In this document: positions 50,001 to 62,694 of the stretch, piece by piece
How the letters are laid out: every line of letters begins with the position of its first letter
Position numbering within the stretch: position 1 is the stretch's first letter
NCBI GenBank assembly: GCA_011634665.1
Contig: WAEK01000001.1
Coordinates: 1,193,501-1,257,500 of the forward strand
Direction of reading: 5' to 3'
DNA length: 64,000 nucleotides
DNA from: Mortierella sp. BCC40632
Taxonomy: Eukaryota > Mortierellomycota > Mortierellomycetes > Mortierellales > Mortierellaceae
Translations under genes and position numbers: made by a program
Notes under the pieces: generated by a model
The model's input: only the letters and a program-made list of their open reading frames with translations
Told to the model about the DNA's origin: nothing
The model's database searches: none

Positions 50001-52052
50001 CGCATACTAATGTGTGCTATACACTTTCGATTGACCTTGCTACCTAACAGAGAAGGACTCGATGGACGAGCTCATCCAAGTGATCGTGGATGTTCTTCAG
50101 ATTGCGGATGAATTAGTAATGGATCGTCTAAAGGAAGTCTGCGAGAATGTTCTCGGAGAACAAGGTAGATTATCATATGGCCTGCTCGCATCAAATACTT
50201 ATGAGGCATATCTTGTCTGGAACAAAACTAACGCCTTACTTCTCTAGTCCGTGCAAAGAACGTAGTTCGGTTCCTCGAGATTGCCCTACTGTATGGAGCA
50301 AACTCGTTAAAAGAAACATGCATTGACTACCTCTGTGATAATATCGAAATGGCTCTGGACCAGTGGTAGGCTTCGCGTAACTTTGGTTTGATGATTGATA
50401 TTAATAACATCCGAGCACAGTTTCCCTAATCTGATTTCCTTGAAACAACCTCTAGGCTGCTCGAGGATGTTGAAGATGATGTATTGGTCCTCCTCGAGGA
50501 TGCACTAAGGCGGAGACAAAATACGTTTTTACCGTGGGTCAGAAATGGTGGTTATCTACCTGACCCAGCTAAAGTACAATCGATGCGAGAAAAAATTAAG
50601 CTCAGTGGACCTCAATACTTTAGATTCTCGGGAGAGCTCACAAGCGAGCATTCTTTCGTCTCGATTCGGAGTGAAAAAAGCATCGTCGACAGCAGCGAAA
50701 TTCACCGCGAGAGTATTAAGCAACCTAATTCCCAATCCGAACGTGTTGGTCACCAAGAGGTCTCCACTGCCAAAAATAATACTTCAGCGGCAATCCCTGA
50801 TATTTGGCCTGAATTGTCGCAGGCATCAGCGACAGGAAAATCCACCGTTAATTCACAAGCCAAACGGCTGGGTAGGACGGGTTCCCTTCATGGAGAGAAT
50901 CACCTAAACCAAGAACCAGTATCAAGCGAGCGCACTTTGGAAGGATTTGAGGACTTCGCACATTCAGCAAAGAGATCTGGTTGGGCTAATGCTTCCCGCT
51001 CAAATAGCCTTGATATCATTGATGACGATCATCATGATAAAGACGAAGGTCAGAATCGCCCGTCATTGCGCAACATCCTTGAGGAGGAGGAGCGACAAAC
51101 TCAAGGCGAAGGTAGCCATAAGTCCTCGTCCTCGTCGACCTTAACCATGCGAACACCAAAACTATCTCAAAAGGAGAGACGCAAACTCCAGCAGCAACAA
51201 GCATCCAAGACACAATCCCAGTCGCTTCAGCCAGCACCCGCGCCGCAAGCATGGGCGAAACTTCCCCAGCCAGATCGATCGCCTGAAACGCAGAAAGCTG
51301 ACGTTCTTTCTGCTGGAAAGACAAGCGCTCTTCCTCTATCTCTACTGGAATTTCCTCATCCCGATACCTCTGGACTGCAATCACCTCGAAAGAGTATCCC
51401 TCGGGTCAGTGTGGCTACCTCAGTACCTGTAAAAGAAACTATGTAAGTGTTTACTTTATGTGTGTACGTGCTTTTCCAGTGATCATGCTTTTGTTACTTT
51501 GTCTAACTTTTGTTTTCAATACTATCAAGTAATCGATCAAGTACAACCGAACGCTCGCACGCTGAGGCTCCATGGAAGTTGGATGCTCAACCAGGATTAC
51601 TTCACACACATACTCGTCCTCGCCAGCAACCGTTAAGTTCGCCCACGTCTCTGGCAGAGCCGGCCCTAGTAGGAGCCAGGTCGCACTTGACAACGAATAT
51701 TCCATTGCCGAATGAAGGAAGCCTAGCAGAGATGGCTCCAGTACCAACTCTGGCAGAAAGCCGCACCTTTCCCAGTGTCCTCAGTTCCATGCCTCACTCT
51801 AATATGTCAAAGATGCTTTCACCCTCCACCCCAGTGGTTTCGGGATTTGCGAGCATTCAAAATCAGCAACAGCGGGACCGCAATATGCTCTACTTGGCCC
51901 GGAATTTCAAGAAGAGTCTACATCAGATTCAGATAGAAGAACAGGCCATTAGCCAGATCCGGACGGTGGACCTTGATCGATTGCGAATGACAAGAGATAC
52001 TGAAGGAACAGGAGAATGGTGTACAATAGCATTTTCTACAAAAACATACTGA
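47054..52052 (+). CDS. IBTK-like protein: ankyrin, RCC1 and two BTB domains
   Basis: Eight exons: 47054-47307, 47420-47492, 47568-48757, 48848-49941, 50051-50164, 50248-50365, 50456-51442 and 51530-52052 (1,450 residues; human IBTK 1,353). Order: two ankyrin repeats (TTQLHRAVTDNDLQLVRSIL, GWTALHR/AMYHGHLRVAIALL); RCC1 blades (ALYTWGSNANFTLGH, VWGFGTGGRLG, VFTLGSNKYGQLGY, LFTFGFNYGQLGYE); BTB 1 (FDVEIQAGKRTLGAHRAILA); BTB 2 (SDVRLLLRDGSMDLHQVILG) continued in exons 5-7; then a disordered tail with KLSQKERRKLQQQQ, a motif shared by IBTK proteins. In animals IBTK is a substrate adaptor of CUL3 ubiquitin ligase. The BTB domains make that likely here, but no substrate is implied. The exon-8 acceptor (ATCAAG|T) is weak, chosen because it closes phase and runs to a good stop. 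Confidence 0.88.
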
Positions 52053-53265
52053 AATAGGACAGTACTGTCGAGACTTGAATAGATCTTTTGACCATTTACA
52101 TTCATATTGTAAAATGTATTTTTTTTCTTTTCTTGATTTAATTATTTTTTTTTCTCTCAAAAAGAGGGGTATTTTTTTTTTTTTTTTTTTTGTTCCGCTG
52201 TTGCTATTGTTGTTGTTGCTGTTGTTGCTGTTGTTACGGCGGCGGTGGTGGTGGCGTATGTTCTACGCACAGGAAAGTGCGCAAGATTGAAAAAAAAAAA
52301 AAAATAGTTAGAAAAAAAAAAAAAAAAAAAGCAAAGAGAGAGAGAGAGAGAGAGTAGGAGTAGGAACGGAAGTTGAGGAGGCAGAGAGTCAGGAATAGGG
52401 GGTAGTGAGACGAAAGATCAAAGAAAAGAGATGGCAGTTGGAGGGAACAGACGGTAATGGCTATGGCTATGGCAATGGTGATGGCTATGGCAATGGGATT
52501 GAATGTCGATGGTGATGGCTGCGGAATGAAGACGTGGGAAAAAGCCAAAAGAGCAAGAAGCTTTCACGACATGTCTTTGTTTATCTCACGGTGGCTGTGA
52601 CATTTTAGAGGAGAGGTCTGTGCGCAACATCAAATATGAGAATACCCTGCCTGTGTTCGTGAGAAGAGAGGCGCGAGTGGGGAACGAAGACTGAGGTGCG
52701 TGAGCGAGAGAGCGAGAGTGAGAATGTGAGAGAGTAAGAGTGCAAGAGCGAGAGTGAAGGATTAGATGAAGAATGAACAGAAAGTTATTCCTCCTAGTGT
52801 GTAGGCTTCTGCGTCAGTGCGTCACCCTTTCTGCATCGGCCGAGCTCCCCGATTGAGATGAGCAAAGCACAAGTTGCACAGACCAAGCATCAACATGCAT
52901 GCATCTCCTGGACCGCACAACCTTCTTGGGATTTGAGTCGCGCAGAACGCGCCGTTCTCTTCAGTCACACACAGGAACGCGAGCGTATTCGTCCTTGAGA
53001 CTCGCCCAATGATAATACACCAACTATCTTTCGCTGCTTCCCTGGTCAGTTCTTTGTAGATCCGACGTACCCTATTGGTCTTGACCAGCTGGACTATCTA
53101 AGGCGTGACAATCCAGTAAGAGTCTATGGCCCAACGTGATATCTGTAGGTTTCACACTATGGGCCACCTTTCTTGAAGTATTCCCTATTTTTTATTCAAT
53201 GATGGAAAGACCAAAAAGAGATCAGTCGAAGGGTATTTTTCTTTTTTCTTTTTTTCTATTCTTGA

Positions 53266-53323
<58 letters not shown>

Positions 53324-53870
53324 AACGCTATGTTGACCACGCGGAATAGAACGAAGAGGAACAGACAACAGAAGGATTAGGTTGCTCAGGTGTGAACAGC
53401 CGAGTGAGAGTAAGAGAAAGAGAAGTGGGCGAGAGAATGAGCAACTGAGGGAGTTTGTGTCAGAAAGCTCCGCGCTAACATCGAGTCGTGGGAAGCGTTA
53501 TGCTAGTATAAATAATCAGGCGGCGGATCATTGACCCAGACACTCTTAGGCTAGTCAACAATGACCTGACCATCAATAAACCATCTAACCCGACACCGAC
53601 GCCGCACCCATGTTAAGTCTGAGAAGCAAATCGGAGTAGGTTTACTATGGGTCCTCCAAAAAAAACCGATAAAGTAGCGAAGTCGATCGCCTGTTAACTG
53701 TTAATGCTTTTGTAGACCCTTAACCAACACCTATCGCCCTTGTCATTCCTTTCCCTGTTATGAGTAGATACTGCTATGTCGTGCCCCGATAGTTTAGCGC
53801 AACTGGCTAGGGCTAGGTAGACAAGTAGAGATACTATATTTTATTATATATGTCTATCGAGACATTTGGC
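52053..53870. other. 1.8 kb low-complexity intergenic region
   Basis: T/A homopolymers (about 52119-52190, 52290-52330), TTG/GTT and GGT/GGC triplets, a GA run (about 52337-52354), GAGCGAGAGTGAGA-type purine repeats (52690-52760) and a (CT)n run (53270-53320). From 53340 to 53870 the sequence is of normal complexity but has no long frame. A tRNA-like start at about 53784 (GCCCCGATAGTTTAGC) is not completed by a T-arm. Confidence 0.5.
53270..53320. repeat. (CT)n dinucleotide microsatellite
   Basis: About 25 uninterrupted CT units. Confidence 0.95.
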
Positions 53871-55730
53871 TCAATATCGGTCATCGTAGAAATTTGGCTG
53901 ACCATACTGTCCTGACATTGGAGAGTTGCCTCCGTGGTATCCATAGCCACTAGCAGCTGTAGATCCCTGATGGGAATGGAGGCCACCAAGGGGTTGTTGA
54001 CCATAAAGTCCTCCTCCAGCGATCTCGTCTTCTCCTAACAACTCCTTGACCTCCCAAACGTTCTGCTTTGAGCCCACAGAGAATTCAAGGTCCTCCTTTG
54101 TGATCGAATCCCAATACTTGTAAACCATCATGACACTCAGCAATGTTGCAATTGTTCCAAAGAAAAGTCCATCGATATAGTGCTTTGCAAAGTTGCAGAT
54201 ATCCAATGAAAACACATAAAGAATCACCTGCCCTGTGGCAAAGAACGCAATGCCAAAGACAATGTCGCCCAATGGCCACCGATCATCCAATGTGTTCACC
54301 ACAAGTACAATCTGGAGGATTACGTAGATGAGTAATGCGGCGCCATTAAAGATAAAGAATACTACCCACAATGCGATCGGACGCAGTGGATTAAAAGGTC
54401 CAATCTTTTGGAATGTGGCAATTGAAAGGAAGGTCACCGCTGCAAAAACTACAAAGGATGAAATGCGAATCAACTGAAGTACAAACATGATCAATGAAAC
54501 CATTTTTTTTTGTTAGAGACCATTGAGCTTGATACAAGGTTACGGGTCCTTCATGCGTTCTTACCCATAGAGAAAGGGGAGTTCCGTCTTCCGCAAATTG
54601 AAACCCTACGAACCCATTGAGGAGCAGACACCAAAACGTTGCCGAAATCATTCCTAAATGAGCCCCTGTAAAATACTATTTGGCAAGGTCAGATGTCACA
54701 TTAAATGTACCAGCTCTAGACGCGACTCTTGAAACGTCGATGGTCGATGGATACATGAAGAGGAAATGTGAAGGAATTCATTCCGTTTTGCCAGGTCACA
54801 ATGTTGCTTACAGGATAGAGATTACTGGACGTCGGGATAATGCCAGAGATGAGCAAAAGATCCATGACCGTTACTACCATATATAAGTAGAAGAACATGA
54901 TAATTTCTTTCCGACCTATTGCCAATCAAGATAAGAGGAAACAAAACAGCCCATGTTAATTGTGTTGATATGTCTATAGCAGTGTTTAACCTCAACTCTA
55001 TAGCGTTTCCTGTATGGCAGCTGCGACCAAAACTTTTGTTTGCTCCTTGCAACAATTTGAATTGTTTGTCATTGCGCGCGCTTACTCGCCATTCACTACT
55101 CCCTAGTCTTCCGGCGCCTATGTTAAATATATTAAACTAAAGCGTCCGGCTACTAGCAGATTACTTTCCATTGATGTTTTCCTCAGCAGTAACCATCCAA
55201 TGTTGGCAGTTTCTCTGGTAACTCTTCTTCCTGAAAATCCATGGTCATCCATACATTCCTGAGCCGATCAATCTGCCTTACTGAGGTGTGCTGCGGATCC
55301 AGATACATAAACGCGTATGTACTTGAGTCTACTTACCAACTGCTGTGTATTTGGACCGGATATGGTATATCATAATGGAGGTCATGACCAATGCAATCAT
55401 ATGGATAATCAATGTCGCTATTGAGAGAAAATTCCATGATGACAAGGGAGGGAAGGGGAAAGAACCAGCTCTTGTCGTTGTTAGCGTCTACAAGTAGTCC
55501 AGTCCTTTTTTTAAAATATATATAAATATATAGAGGATACTCTTTTGATACTGGCAGAAAAACTCACAGGGTTGGAAGATGAGCGTATCGACAAGGCGAA
55601 CATTGCGGGAGTAGCAAATAGGTTCGATTCCATCGGGCGATCCCACAAGTGGACACAGCGTCAGAGAGACGGTCGAGCAGATATAATTGAAGCTGCCAAA
55701 GGCAAACCTGAGATCAGGTGTTGATGCCAT
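53871..55730 (-). CDS. CHS7: Chitin synthase export chaperone Chs7
   Basis: Five exons: 55568-55730, 55337-55417, 54812-54915, 54565-54675 and 53871-54473 (353 residues; yeast Chs7 316). The family is a seven-helix ER membrane chaperone needed to export class IV (Chs3-type) chitin synthase. Seen: [154 protein letters not shown] and [17 protein letters not shown]. The exon-4 acceptor is CAAATAG|TAT and the exon-5 acceptor ACTTCAG|TTG; earlier AGs leave a frame break. The C-terminus adds about 50 residues rich in Gly, Tyr, Gln and Ser, beyond the conserved part. Confidence 0.95.
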
Positions 55731-56922
55731 CCTCTTTCACTCTGTCTGTCCTCTTTTTCGCAAAGCTTCTTGTCTCTGTTGGTGTGTTGTTGGATGTTGT
55801 AGTGTGATCCAAATGAGATGGCGAGGTACAACTGGTACTATGAAGGTATCTCACGTTACAGAGGTCAAGGTGTTTGATCACTAACAAGTTTATATGGCTA
55901 TTCTTTGATAGGTCCCAAGGCGCCAGAGAGGAGTGAAAGGGTTAGAAGAGCGCGGTGTGACTGGATTTAAATAATGCAGGGGGAGGGGGGTCTAGGTAGG
56001 CCATATTGGGCGAATCATGTCAAGTAAACATGACATGAGAGTTAAAAACAATTGGTTCGCACCTTGTCACTCCTAGAGATGAAAGATGAGTTGTAGACGA
56101 AGATGGGATGGAGATGCGTAAAAGATGGATGGAGTGACGGTTGGAGAATCTACAATTGTCGACAAGGAGAGAGAGCTGAGGACGAGCGGGTGTATGAGTG
56201 AGAGAGAAAGAGAGAAAGAGAGGAAAGAGAGTGAAAGAGAGAGACAGAGACAGAACTGACTGGTAGACGGCGAACTGCAGCCTGGCTGGATTCAGACTGG
56301 GCAAGAGTGGAATGCCACTCTACGAAGGGAAACGGAATCGAGGGTGCCCCCAATAGATGTCGGACCTGCCCCGTGTGCGGTGCAGAACAGTACCCATGGG
56401 ATCCATGCGGATCTGTGTGGATCCAAGCGTTGAGGAAGCCCGGATGGTTCGGCGATCGAAAGGATCTCTCTCTCTATCTCTCTATCTCTCTCCCCTCCTT
56501 CTCCTCCATGTGGAGACGTCTCCTTCTCACCCTGGCCATCACATCATTGAGCATCTCCTTTGTAGCAGAGAGGGCCTTTGCGGTACCCTCTCATCACTGC
56601 CATCAGCAGGGACCAAGCCCAATCCATCTTCTCGATTCCTTTGACAGGGGCGGCTTTATTGATTACATCGATCCCTTGCAACAGTAAAAAAAAAAAAAAA
56701 AAAAAAAAAAATCAACCAAGCTCATGCTTCAGGACCTCTCTCGCTTCCCGCCTTTTTCTTCTATCCCCTCTGGGATAGCGGGGCCACAGGAAAGGAGAGT
56801 ATAAGTACAAGGATTACGAGGAAGAGATATAAGTGAAATTATGGAGAGAGAGAAAAAAAAGAAGTATATAGGCATTCTGTATAGACTGAATGGGCAGTGG
56901 GGGTATGGCTACATCTATGAGT
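55731..56922. other. Intergenic region with GA-rich stretch and a possible small secreted peptide
   Basis: 1.2 kb between the CHS7 start and the RAS stop. GAGAGAAAGAGAGAAAG-type repeats at about 56165-56255, TCTCTAT repeats near 56465-56490 and an A25 run at 56687-56711. One short + strand ORF is listed separately. Confidence 0.5.
56508..56687 (+). CDS. Possible small secreted peptide (59 residues)
   Basis: From ATG 56508 the frame gives MWRRLLLTLAITSLSISFVA, a good signal peptide (two Arg, then a Leu/Ala/Ile/Ser core) ending near AFA. It is followed by 34 polar residues with two His and one Cys. The stop overlaps an A25 run. The frame lies in a repeat-flanked intergenic stretch and has no family match. 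It could be a real secreted peptide, a first exon (ACA|GTAAAA is a donor-like site) or chance. Confidence 0.25.
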   Translation: MWRRLLLTLAITSLSISFVAERAFAVPSHHCHQQGPSPIHLLDSFDRGGFIDYIDPLQQ

Positions 56923-57712
56923 TTACATGATAAGACAGCAGCAGCCCTTCTCATCCTTGTCAGCACCTTGGTTTCCATAACCCTGACCCTGCTGCGAGTA
57001 TCCATATCCTCCGCCATGGCTTGATCCGTTGTGTGTTTCCTTGTTGAATCGGCGAATCTCCCGTACAAGGTTAAAGAATGCTTCGTCAACGTTGATCCTC
57101 TGCTTTGCAGACGACTCAATAAGACGTGAGTTGAACTGTTTTGCCAACTCTCTTCCCTCTATAAGCGGATAAGATAGGAATCGCATTAGTTCAGTTCAAT
57201 TAAACCCGACTGACAACGCGAGAGAGAAAGCACAAAGGGCCGTTAGCAACAGGGTAGAGATTCACATACCATGGGTAGGGACTTGACGTTCATGTTCAAG
57301 ATCGCACTTGTTGGCAACGAGAATAATGGGGAAAAAGTCCTTGTCCTTGACTCGGAGGATTTGCTGATAGAATGTAGAGATTTCCTCGAAAGAGTTGCGC
57401 GAGGTGATAGAGTACACTAGCAAGAATCCCTCTCCGGTGCGCATGTATTGCTCCCGCATCGCACTAATTAGAGAGTCACCAAAAGCGTGTTAGGAGACAC
57501 GTCAGACTCTAGCGGGAACAGAAGATGACATTACCCAATGTCTAGTCAACGGTACACGATATCTAAATCCATCGACGCTCAAGAAAATGAACGGCCAGGA
57601 CCGGATGGCTCAACCCCTGTGCTCACAAGAACAATAGTCGTGGAATGAATGAGGCACGCTCTGCTCCAAACTCTGCAGCTGAGAGAACCAAAAAGTCACT
57701 CTGTGTAGATAC

Positions 57713-57769
<57 letters not shown>

Positions 57770-58810
57770 ATCTCTGTTTTCTTCACGCTCTCATAGACAA
57801 CCTTGGGACATTTCGCTCGCACTCTACCGCTGCTCACTCCATGAACCCGGGAGAGCCCACCTCAGTCAGCCGAAAGGGCTATGGGTGGGTGGCACAATCC
57901 GCTTCGTGCTCTCTCCCCGCCCGCGTACCTCTAACACGGTACTCAACACTAGACGGTCTTTTGCTCTGAACCTCCACTTCCTCATAAAATCATCATCAGG
58001 CAACAAGAATGTGCTGCACACCTTGCCCTCCCATGGCGCACTCGCCCAGAGCCTTGCCGGCGCAGCCCAAAGACCAAATTAATCTCAAGAGTCGACGAGC
58101 ATCCAGCGCCAGGCCACGCAAACCTATGCTCTCAATAGCAATTCAGGGGACATTGACCGCATACCTGTACTCTTCCTGGCCAGCAGTATCGAGAACGTCG
58201 AGCAGGGCGACCTCTTCATCAATCACACACTGCTTGCGGTAAGAATCTAAATAGGTCAAGCAATAAGGAAAGACATGGCTCTCAGGTCAGAATGTTCGCT
58301 CGACAAAGCGTGTTTGCCACAGTATATGACAGGAACAACCAAGGAACCGAGGAGAGGAGATAAAGGCAGAAGGAAGGGGTAGGAGACTGCTTAAAGACAG
58401 ACACACAGAGAGAGAGAGGGAGCAAGATCGAGGAGGGGAAGGAGCAGGAGTAGCGATGGGCTGGAGAAAGGAGTAGCGTAACATAGCATTGCGAGGTGCC
58501 AATAGGCATGATGCAGCCTGCCTCCTCCTGGCCCTTTTCAAAGGAGTCCTGTACAATTAGTTGCTCATGGATAGACTGGAGAATCGAGAGCGAAGGGCAT
58601 GTCGCCTGTCTCCAAGGGGGCAGCCGAGTCCCATTCCGGCTCGACTCCAATTCTGCGTATTGGGTGAGTGTTGCTGGAGGAGACGCACAGAAAACCATTT
58701 GGATAAAGGAACAGATGTGCAGGGCGGAAGCCCACCTACCCCCCAGGAGGTTGACCAGTTCAAGAAGGCCTCTGCTCCCCTTTCCAAACTGTCGTCCACC
58801 ACGCCATGCT

Positions 58811-58846
<36 letters not shown>

Positions 58847-59313
58847 CCAGAGGTATGTATCGTGCTCAATGTACGGGCTGGTGACGCTGTGACGAAGGAG
58901 AGTGTGTGCGGTAAGCCAACCGCCAGTGCAGGGGAAGGGGAGACCGGGGAAGGATGATGACCTCGCCTTACCTTCGATCGTGGGGTCGTATTCATCAACG
59001 AAATGTGATTGGATAAACTGGATTGTCAGGGCAGACTTGCCAACACCTAGAAACAAATGGTCGACGAGAGCATATGTGAGAAGGATGCAATTGCTTGCTC
59101 TGAGCAAGTTGAGGTGATGAATTATGAACCATGCCAGCTGATGTCTTTTAAGGCTGATGAATGAAGAGACTACTGGACTCCATTGCATCATCCATGACCG
59201 ATATGACGACTGCTGGCATACTCGAGTATGTGTTACGATGAATCGATCGCCATGGTTGAACAGACTAGACCACGTCGTTAATCGCCTGGGTCTGATGACA
59301 AACATGATGAAGA

Positions 59314-59349
<36 letters not shown>

Positions 59350-59481
59350 AAAAAAAAAAAAAAAAAAAAAAAAAAAAGGAAAGACGGCGAAATAAAAGCG
59401 CATCCAGGATCGGCATTTACCTCCTCCACCGACAACGACGAGCTTGTACTCGCGCATGAGCTGGTTGGGTTGCTTAGACAT
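56923..59481 (-). CDS. RAS1: Ras-family small GTPase
   Basis: Exons 59421-59481, 58972-59046, 58165-58246, 57270-57463 and 56923-57158 (215 residues). The product is a membrane-bound GTP switch of growth and morphogenesis signalling. The G1 loop is [11 protein letters not shown], split by intron 1, with the second position Gly rather than the usual Ala of GAGGVGKS and the residue matching Ras Gly12 intact. Switch I is [15 protein letters not shown]3 is [18 protein letters not shown]4 NKCDL and G5 ESSAK. The variable tail is Gly/Tyr/Gln-rich, then EKGCCCLIM: a CLIM CaaX box for prenylation with two upstream Cys that may be palmitoylated. Introns 1-3 (374, 725 and 701 nt) are far longer than others in the window and filled with A- and CT-runs. 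Confidence 0.95.
57717..57766. repeat. (CT)n microsatellite in RAS intron 3
   Basis: About 25 CT units on the + strand, so GA on the sense strand of the gene. Confidence 0.95.
59315..59377. repeat. Two long A runs separated by GG in RAS intron 1
   Basis: A33, then GG, then A28. In the sense strand of the gene these are T tracts. Confidence 0.95.
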
Positions 59482-60827
59482 GGCTGCGACTGCTGATGAC
59501 GAGAAAAATTAAAGATGTCCCCCGAGTGCGAGGATTAACGATGAGTGAGGAGCGAATTTGAGGAGGGAGATGCCGGGGATTGAGGCAGAGAGAAGATGAG
59601 AAGATGAGAGTGAGAGTGAGGGAGAGAGAGAGTGAGAGAAAGAGAGAGTGAGAGAGAGAGTGAGAGAAAGAGAGAGAGAGAGAGAGAGTGAGAGAGTGAG
59701 TGAGAGAGAGAGAGAGAAAGGGAAAGAGAAAGAGAGAGGGAGAGAATGAAAGAATGAGGGAGAGAGAGAGATGGGCCAGGCAGGTGGCGGCGAAGGGTCC
59801 GAGGGATCGGGGAGATTGTTGGCGGAAGAGTGCAAAAGAGAGAGTGCGTGTGTGAGAGTGAGAGTGAGAGATAGAGAGAGAGAGAGAGAGAGAGAAAAGG
59901 CTGCCACCAAACCCGAGGCTGGAATGGCACTGCCAGACGGCACTCACGCGCCACCTCCCCTCTTGGAGGAGAAGTGGCCTGGCCTGGCCTGGCCTCGCCT
60001 GTTCTGCACTACTACTTCTTCTGTTTGGCCGTACTCTCCCTTCTCTGATAGCCGGCCTAAAATTGGTACCTCCAGTGCAGATGTCCGAAGACCCGACCAC
60101 TGGAAAGGGCCGCCGTGAGCTGGGTTAGGTTGGGCTGGGCGCGTAGTCAGGGTATGCTCAGTACCAAAGGATTGAAGGACCCAGGGCGGGACCAAGTCTG
60201 GTGTCGTCTGCCGCACGTGGCCGCAGCTTTCAAAGGAATGAGCAGTCCCATCTCTTCCATGTTGAGAAGATCATCACATCTTCTCTAGCCATTGCCATTC
60301 GACCTCCCTCTCTCGTTCTCTCTCTCTTTCTCCTCTGACTTCTTCCCGCTCTACGTGCAGCGAAGAAGAAAATAATAAAACCACCAAAAGGCCCACCCTT
60401 GGCATCCGCGCTCTGCCCTCGAATCACCCCTTGTGATTGCTGGGACAAACAAGCAAAAAAAAAAAAGGAAGAAAAAAAAAAAGCCTCCCCAATGTGAGTG
60501 CCTCTCCTGGTGACTATGCTCGACAATCATTTCACGCGCTTTCTGCTGCACTATGCATGTCGACCATGCTCCAGCTGCTGCCTCGAGGCAAATCCGGCTC
60601 GCCTAATTACCTTTTTTTCGCGTCCATTTTTAGTGGGTTGTTGAACTGGGCCTGAATCTCATCAGCAAAACTGCCTTGTGGTGTCCTTCGTTTCAGTATT
60701 TCGAACCTGCTTTCTTCAGCCATCCCTGCCGTCTAGTGTGCGAAGAAAAAGACCTCTACGACAATAAAGACTGGGGCAGGAAGAGATTACACGGTGACGA
60801 AACAACAAAACCCCCATCAAACCAAAA
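59482..60827. promoter_or_regulatory. Divergent intergenic region, RAS / Gbp2-like
   Basis: 1.35 kb between outward-facing genes. GAGAGTGAGAGAGAG-type purine repeats occupy 59600-59780 and 59850-59895. CCTGGCCTGG repeats lie at about 59980-60000. Short A runs occur near 60455-60482. The many Ser/Leu frames on the minus strand (59509-59954) are read-outs of the GA repeats. No gene seen. Confidence 0.5.
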
Positions 60828-62659
60828 ATGAGTTTGCGAGGAAGGCAGCTTTTTGTGGGCAATGTATGCCAATTGTTAGATACCTGGAAGCATGGTGATA
60901 AGACACCCCATTTGTTCTTCCAACCTGTCAATGACGCGAAATATTGACTTGCATATCCTCAAACTTTGATATTACTCTTTTTCTTTTTTCTTTTTTCTTT
61001 TTTCTTTTTTCTCTTTTCTCTTTTCTCTTTTCTCTTTTCTCTTTTCTCTTTTCTCTTTTCTCTTTTCTCTTTTCTCTTTTCTCTTTTTCTTTTTAGATTC
61101 CGTACTGGGGTAACGGCCAAGACGCCTCACCTTTTCTTCTCGATGCGAACAATGACTGCGAGGACAATGGCGCTAATATGAATGCCATATATTTGTTCAC
61201 TCTGTTGGTTCAATCAATCTAGTGACATGGAGAGAACTAAAGGCAAGCGTCTCTCAGATTTTTACGACCGCTACATGAGATACCGTTCTTTGAAAGTGAG
61301 AGGCACTCCTCATTAACCGAAATTCGCCTCACCCCTATGCTGAACAGGACTTGTTTAGATCAGCTGGAGTCGTGCAGCGTGCCAACATTGTTCTTGGACG
61401 CGATGGACGTTCTAAGGGTCACGGAACGGTACTCTTTGCTACCATTGAGGACGCTAATCAAGCACAAGGTAGCTTTCATGGACAAATTCGCACTTGACTA
61501 TAGCTAGTCGAGTCCTTCACGTCTTAGATACCAATCTAACTATCACATTTTGTTTGTACTCAAATTGGCAGAGAAATTTAATGGATATGCGTGGTTTGGA
61601 AGGCCACTTGAAGTGAGAGAGGTATGTTTGCATACGCCTCCCTGCTGGATCAATGTTGATTCTGAACCTAGCTTTTACTTACCACTTGACAATGCTTTGA
61701 TGGGATGTCTTTGCTACTTACCAGGATAGAAGCATTATTGACTATCAAAGCCGCAAAGGAAATGTGGTTTCTCAGGAGGTGAGTCAAAAACAAACTTGAA
61801 GACAGGAGACAGGAATTATGCATGTCCAAACTTGTGTCCTCAAACTTCCTTTATTTTTTTCTTCCGTAGGGTACAGAAGATGTCGACCAGCTGGCTGAGG
61901 CTGTAGAACAAAAGCTGAATGTGCAGGAGGCTCCTGGGATAAAAGAAGAGACTGTAACTGGGTCTGAGCAACTCCGTCCAAATGCCGAGGATAATGATCA
62001 TGAGCATACTGAAACACCGCAAGAGGCATCTGAGCCTTCATCCTCAAAGTCAGCTCAACGCAGAACTGTGCATGTTGGAAATGTAATCATCGTTACAAAA
62101 ATTAACGCCACGACTTGGAGTTCACTAGGAAAATGGGGGTGTTATTCTTACTAAATCAGATCTTGTCCATTTAGATACCCTTCAGAGTAAGATGGCAGGA
62201 TCTGAAGGACTTGTTCCGACAAGCAGGACGAGTTGTTAGAGCAGATGTTGCTTTGGGTCATGACAATCGCTCTCGAGGATTTGGAACTGTTGTCTTTGCA
62301 ACAGAGGAAGATGCGAAGAAAGCAATTGGTAAGAATATTGATCTTGCCTAAACCAGATTAATGCTGCATACTCCTTTGCTGACCTAAAAGTTTTTGAAAA
62401 GCTCGTTTTGATCAATACCAGTGGCAGGATAGAACCATCCATGTGCAGGAGGATCGATCGCATGACGGCAACAGCGCACATGAAACCAACGTTAATCAAG
62501 AGTTTCGGAACTCAAATGAAGGGTATGGGCCAGGACCTGGACCTGGTCATGTTGGACCTTATTTTGTAAGTCAATCTGGTGTGTACATCGACTTGCGGTT
62601 CTCCTTGCGACTCGCCTTGATTTTCACTTCACCCTCATGACCCTTGATCCAAAATTTAC

Positions 62660-62694
<35 letters not shown>

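Noticed and set aside
53784..53835. tRNA gene starting GCCCCGATAGTTTAGC
   Set aside because: No anticodon arm, T-loop (GGTTCGA) or acceptor match follows.
54391..54651. Read-through ORF across the CHS7 intron
   Set aside because: It breaks the conserved [15 protein letters not shown] continuity, which is restored only by the CAG acceptor at 54474.
56683..56711. Poly(A) tail of a retroposed mRNA after the small ORF
   Set aside because: No target-site duplication or intronless gene copy is recognisable, and similar A runs are common throughout the window.
59474..60118. Long Ser/Leu-rich ORFs on the minus strand upstream of RAS
   Set aside because: Produced by GAGAGTGAGA repeats in the RAS/Gbp2 intergenic region.
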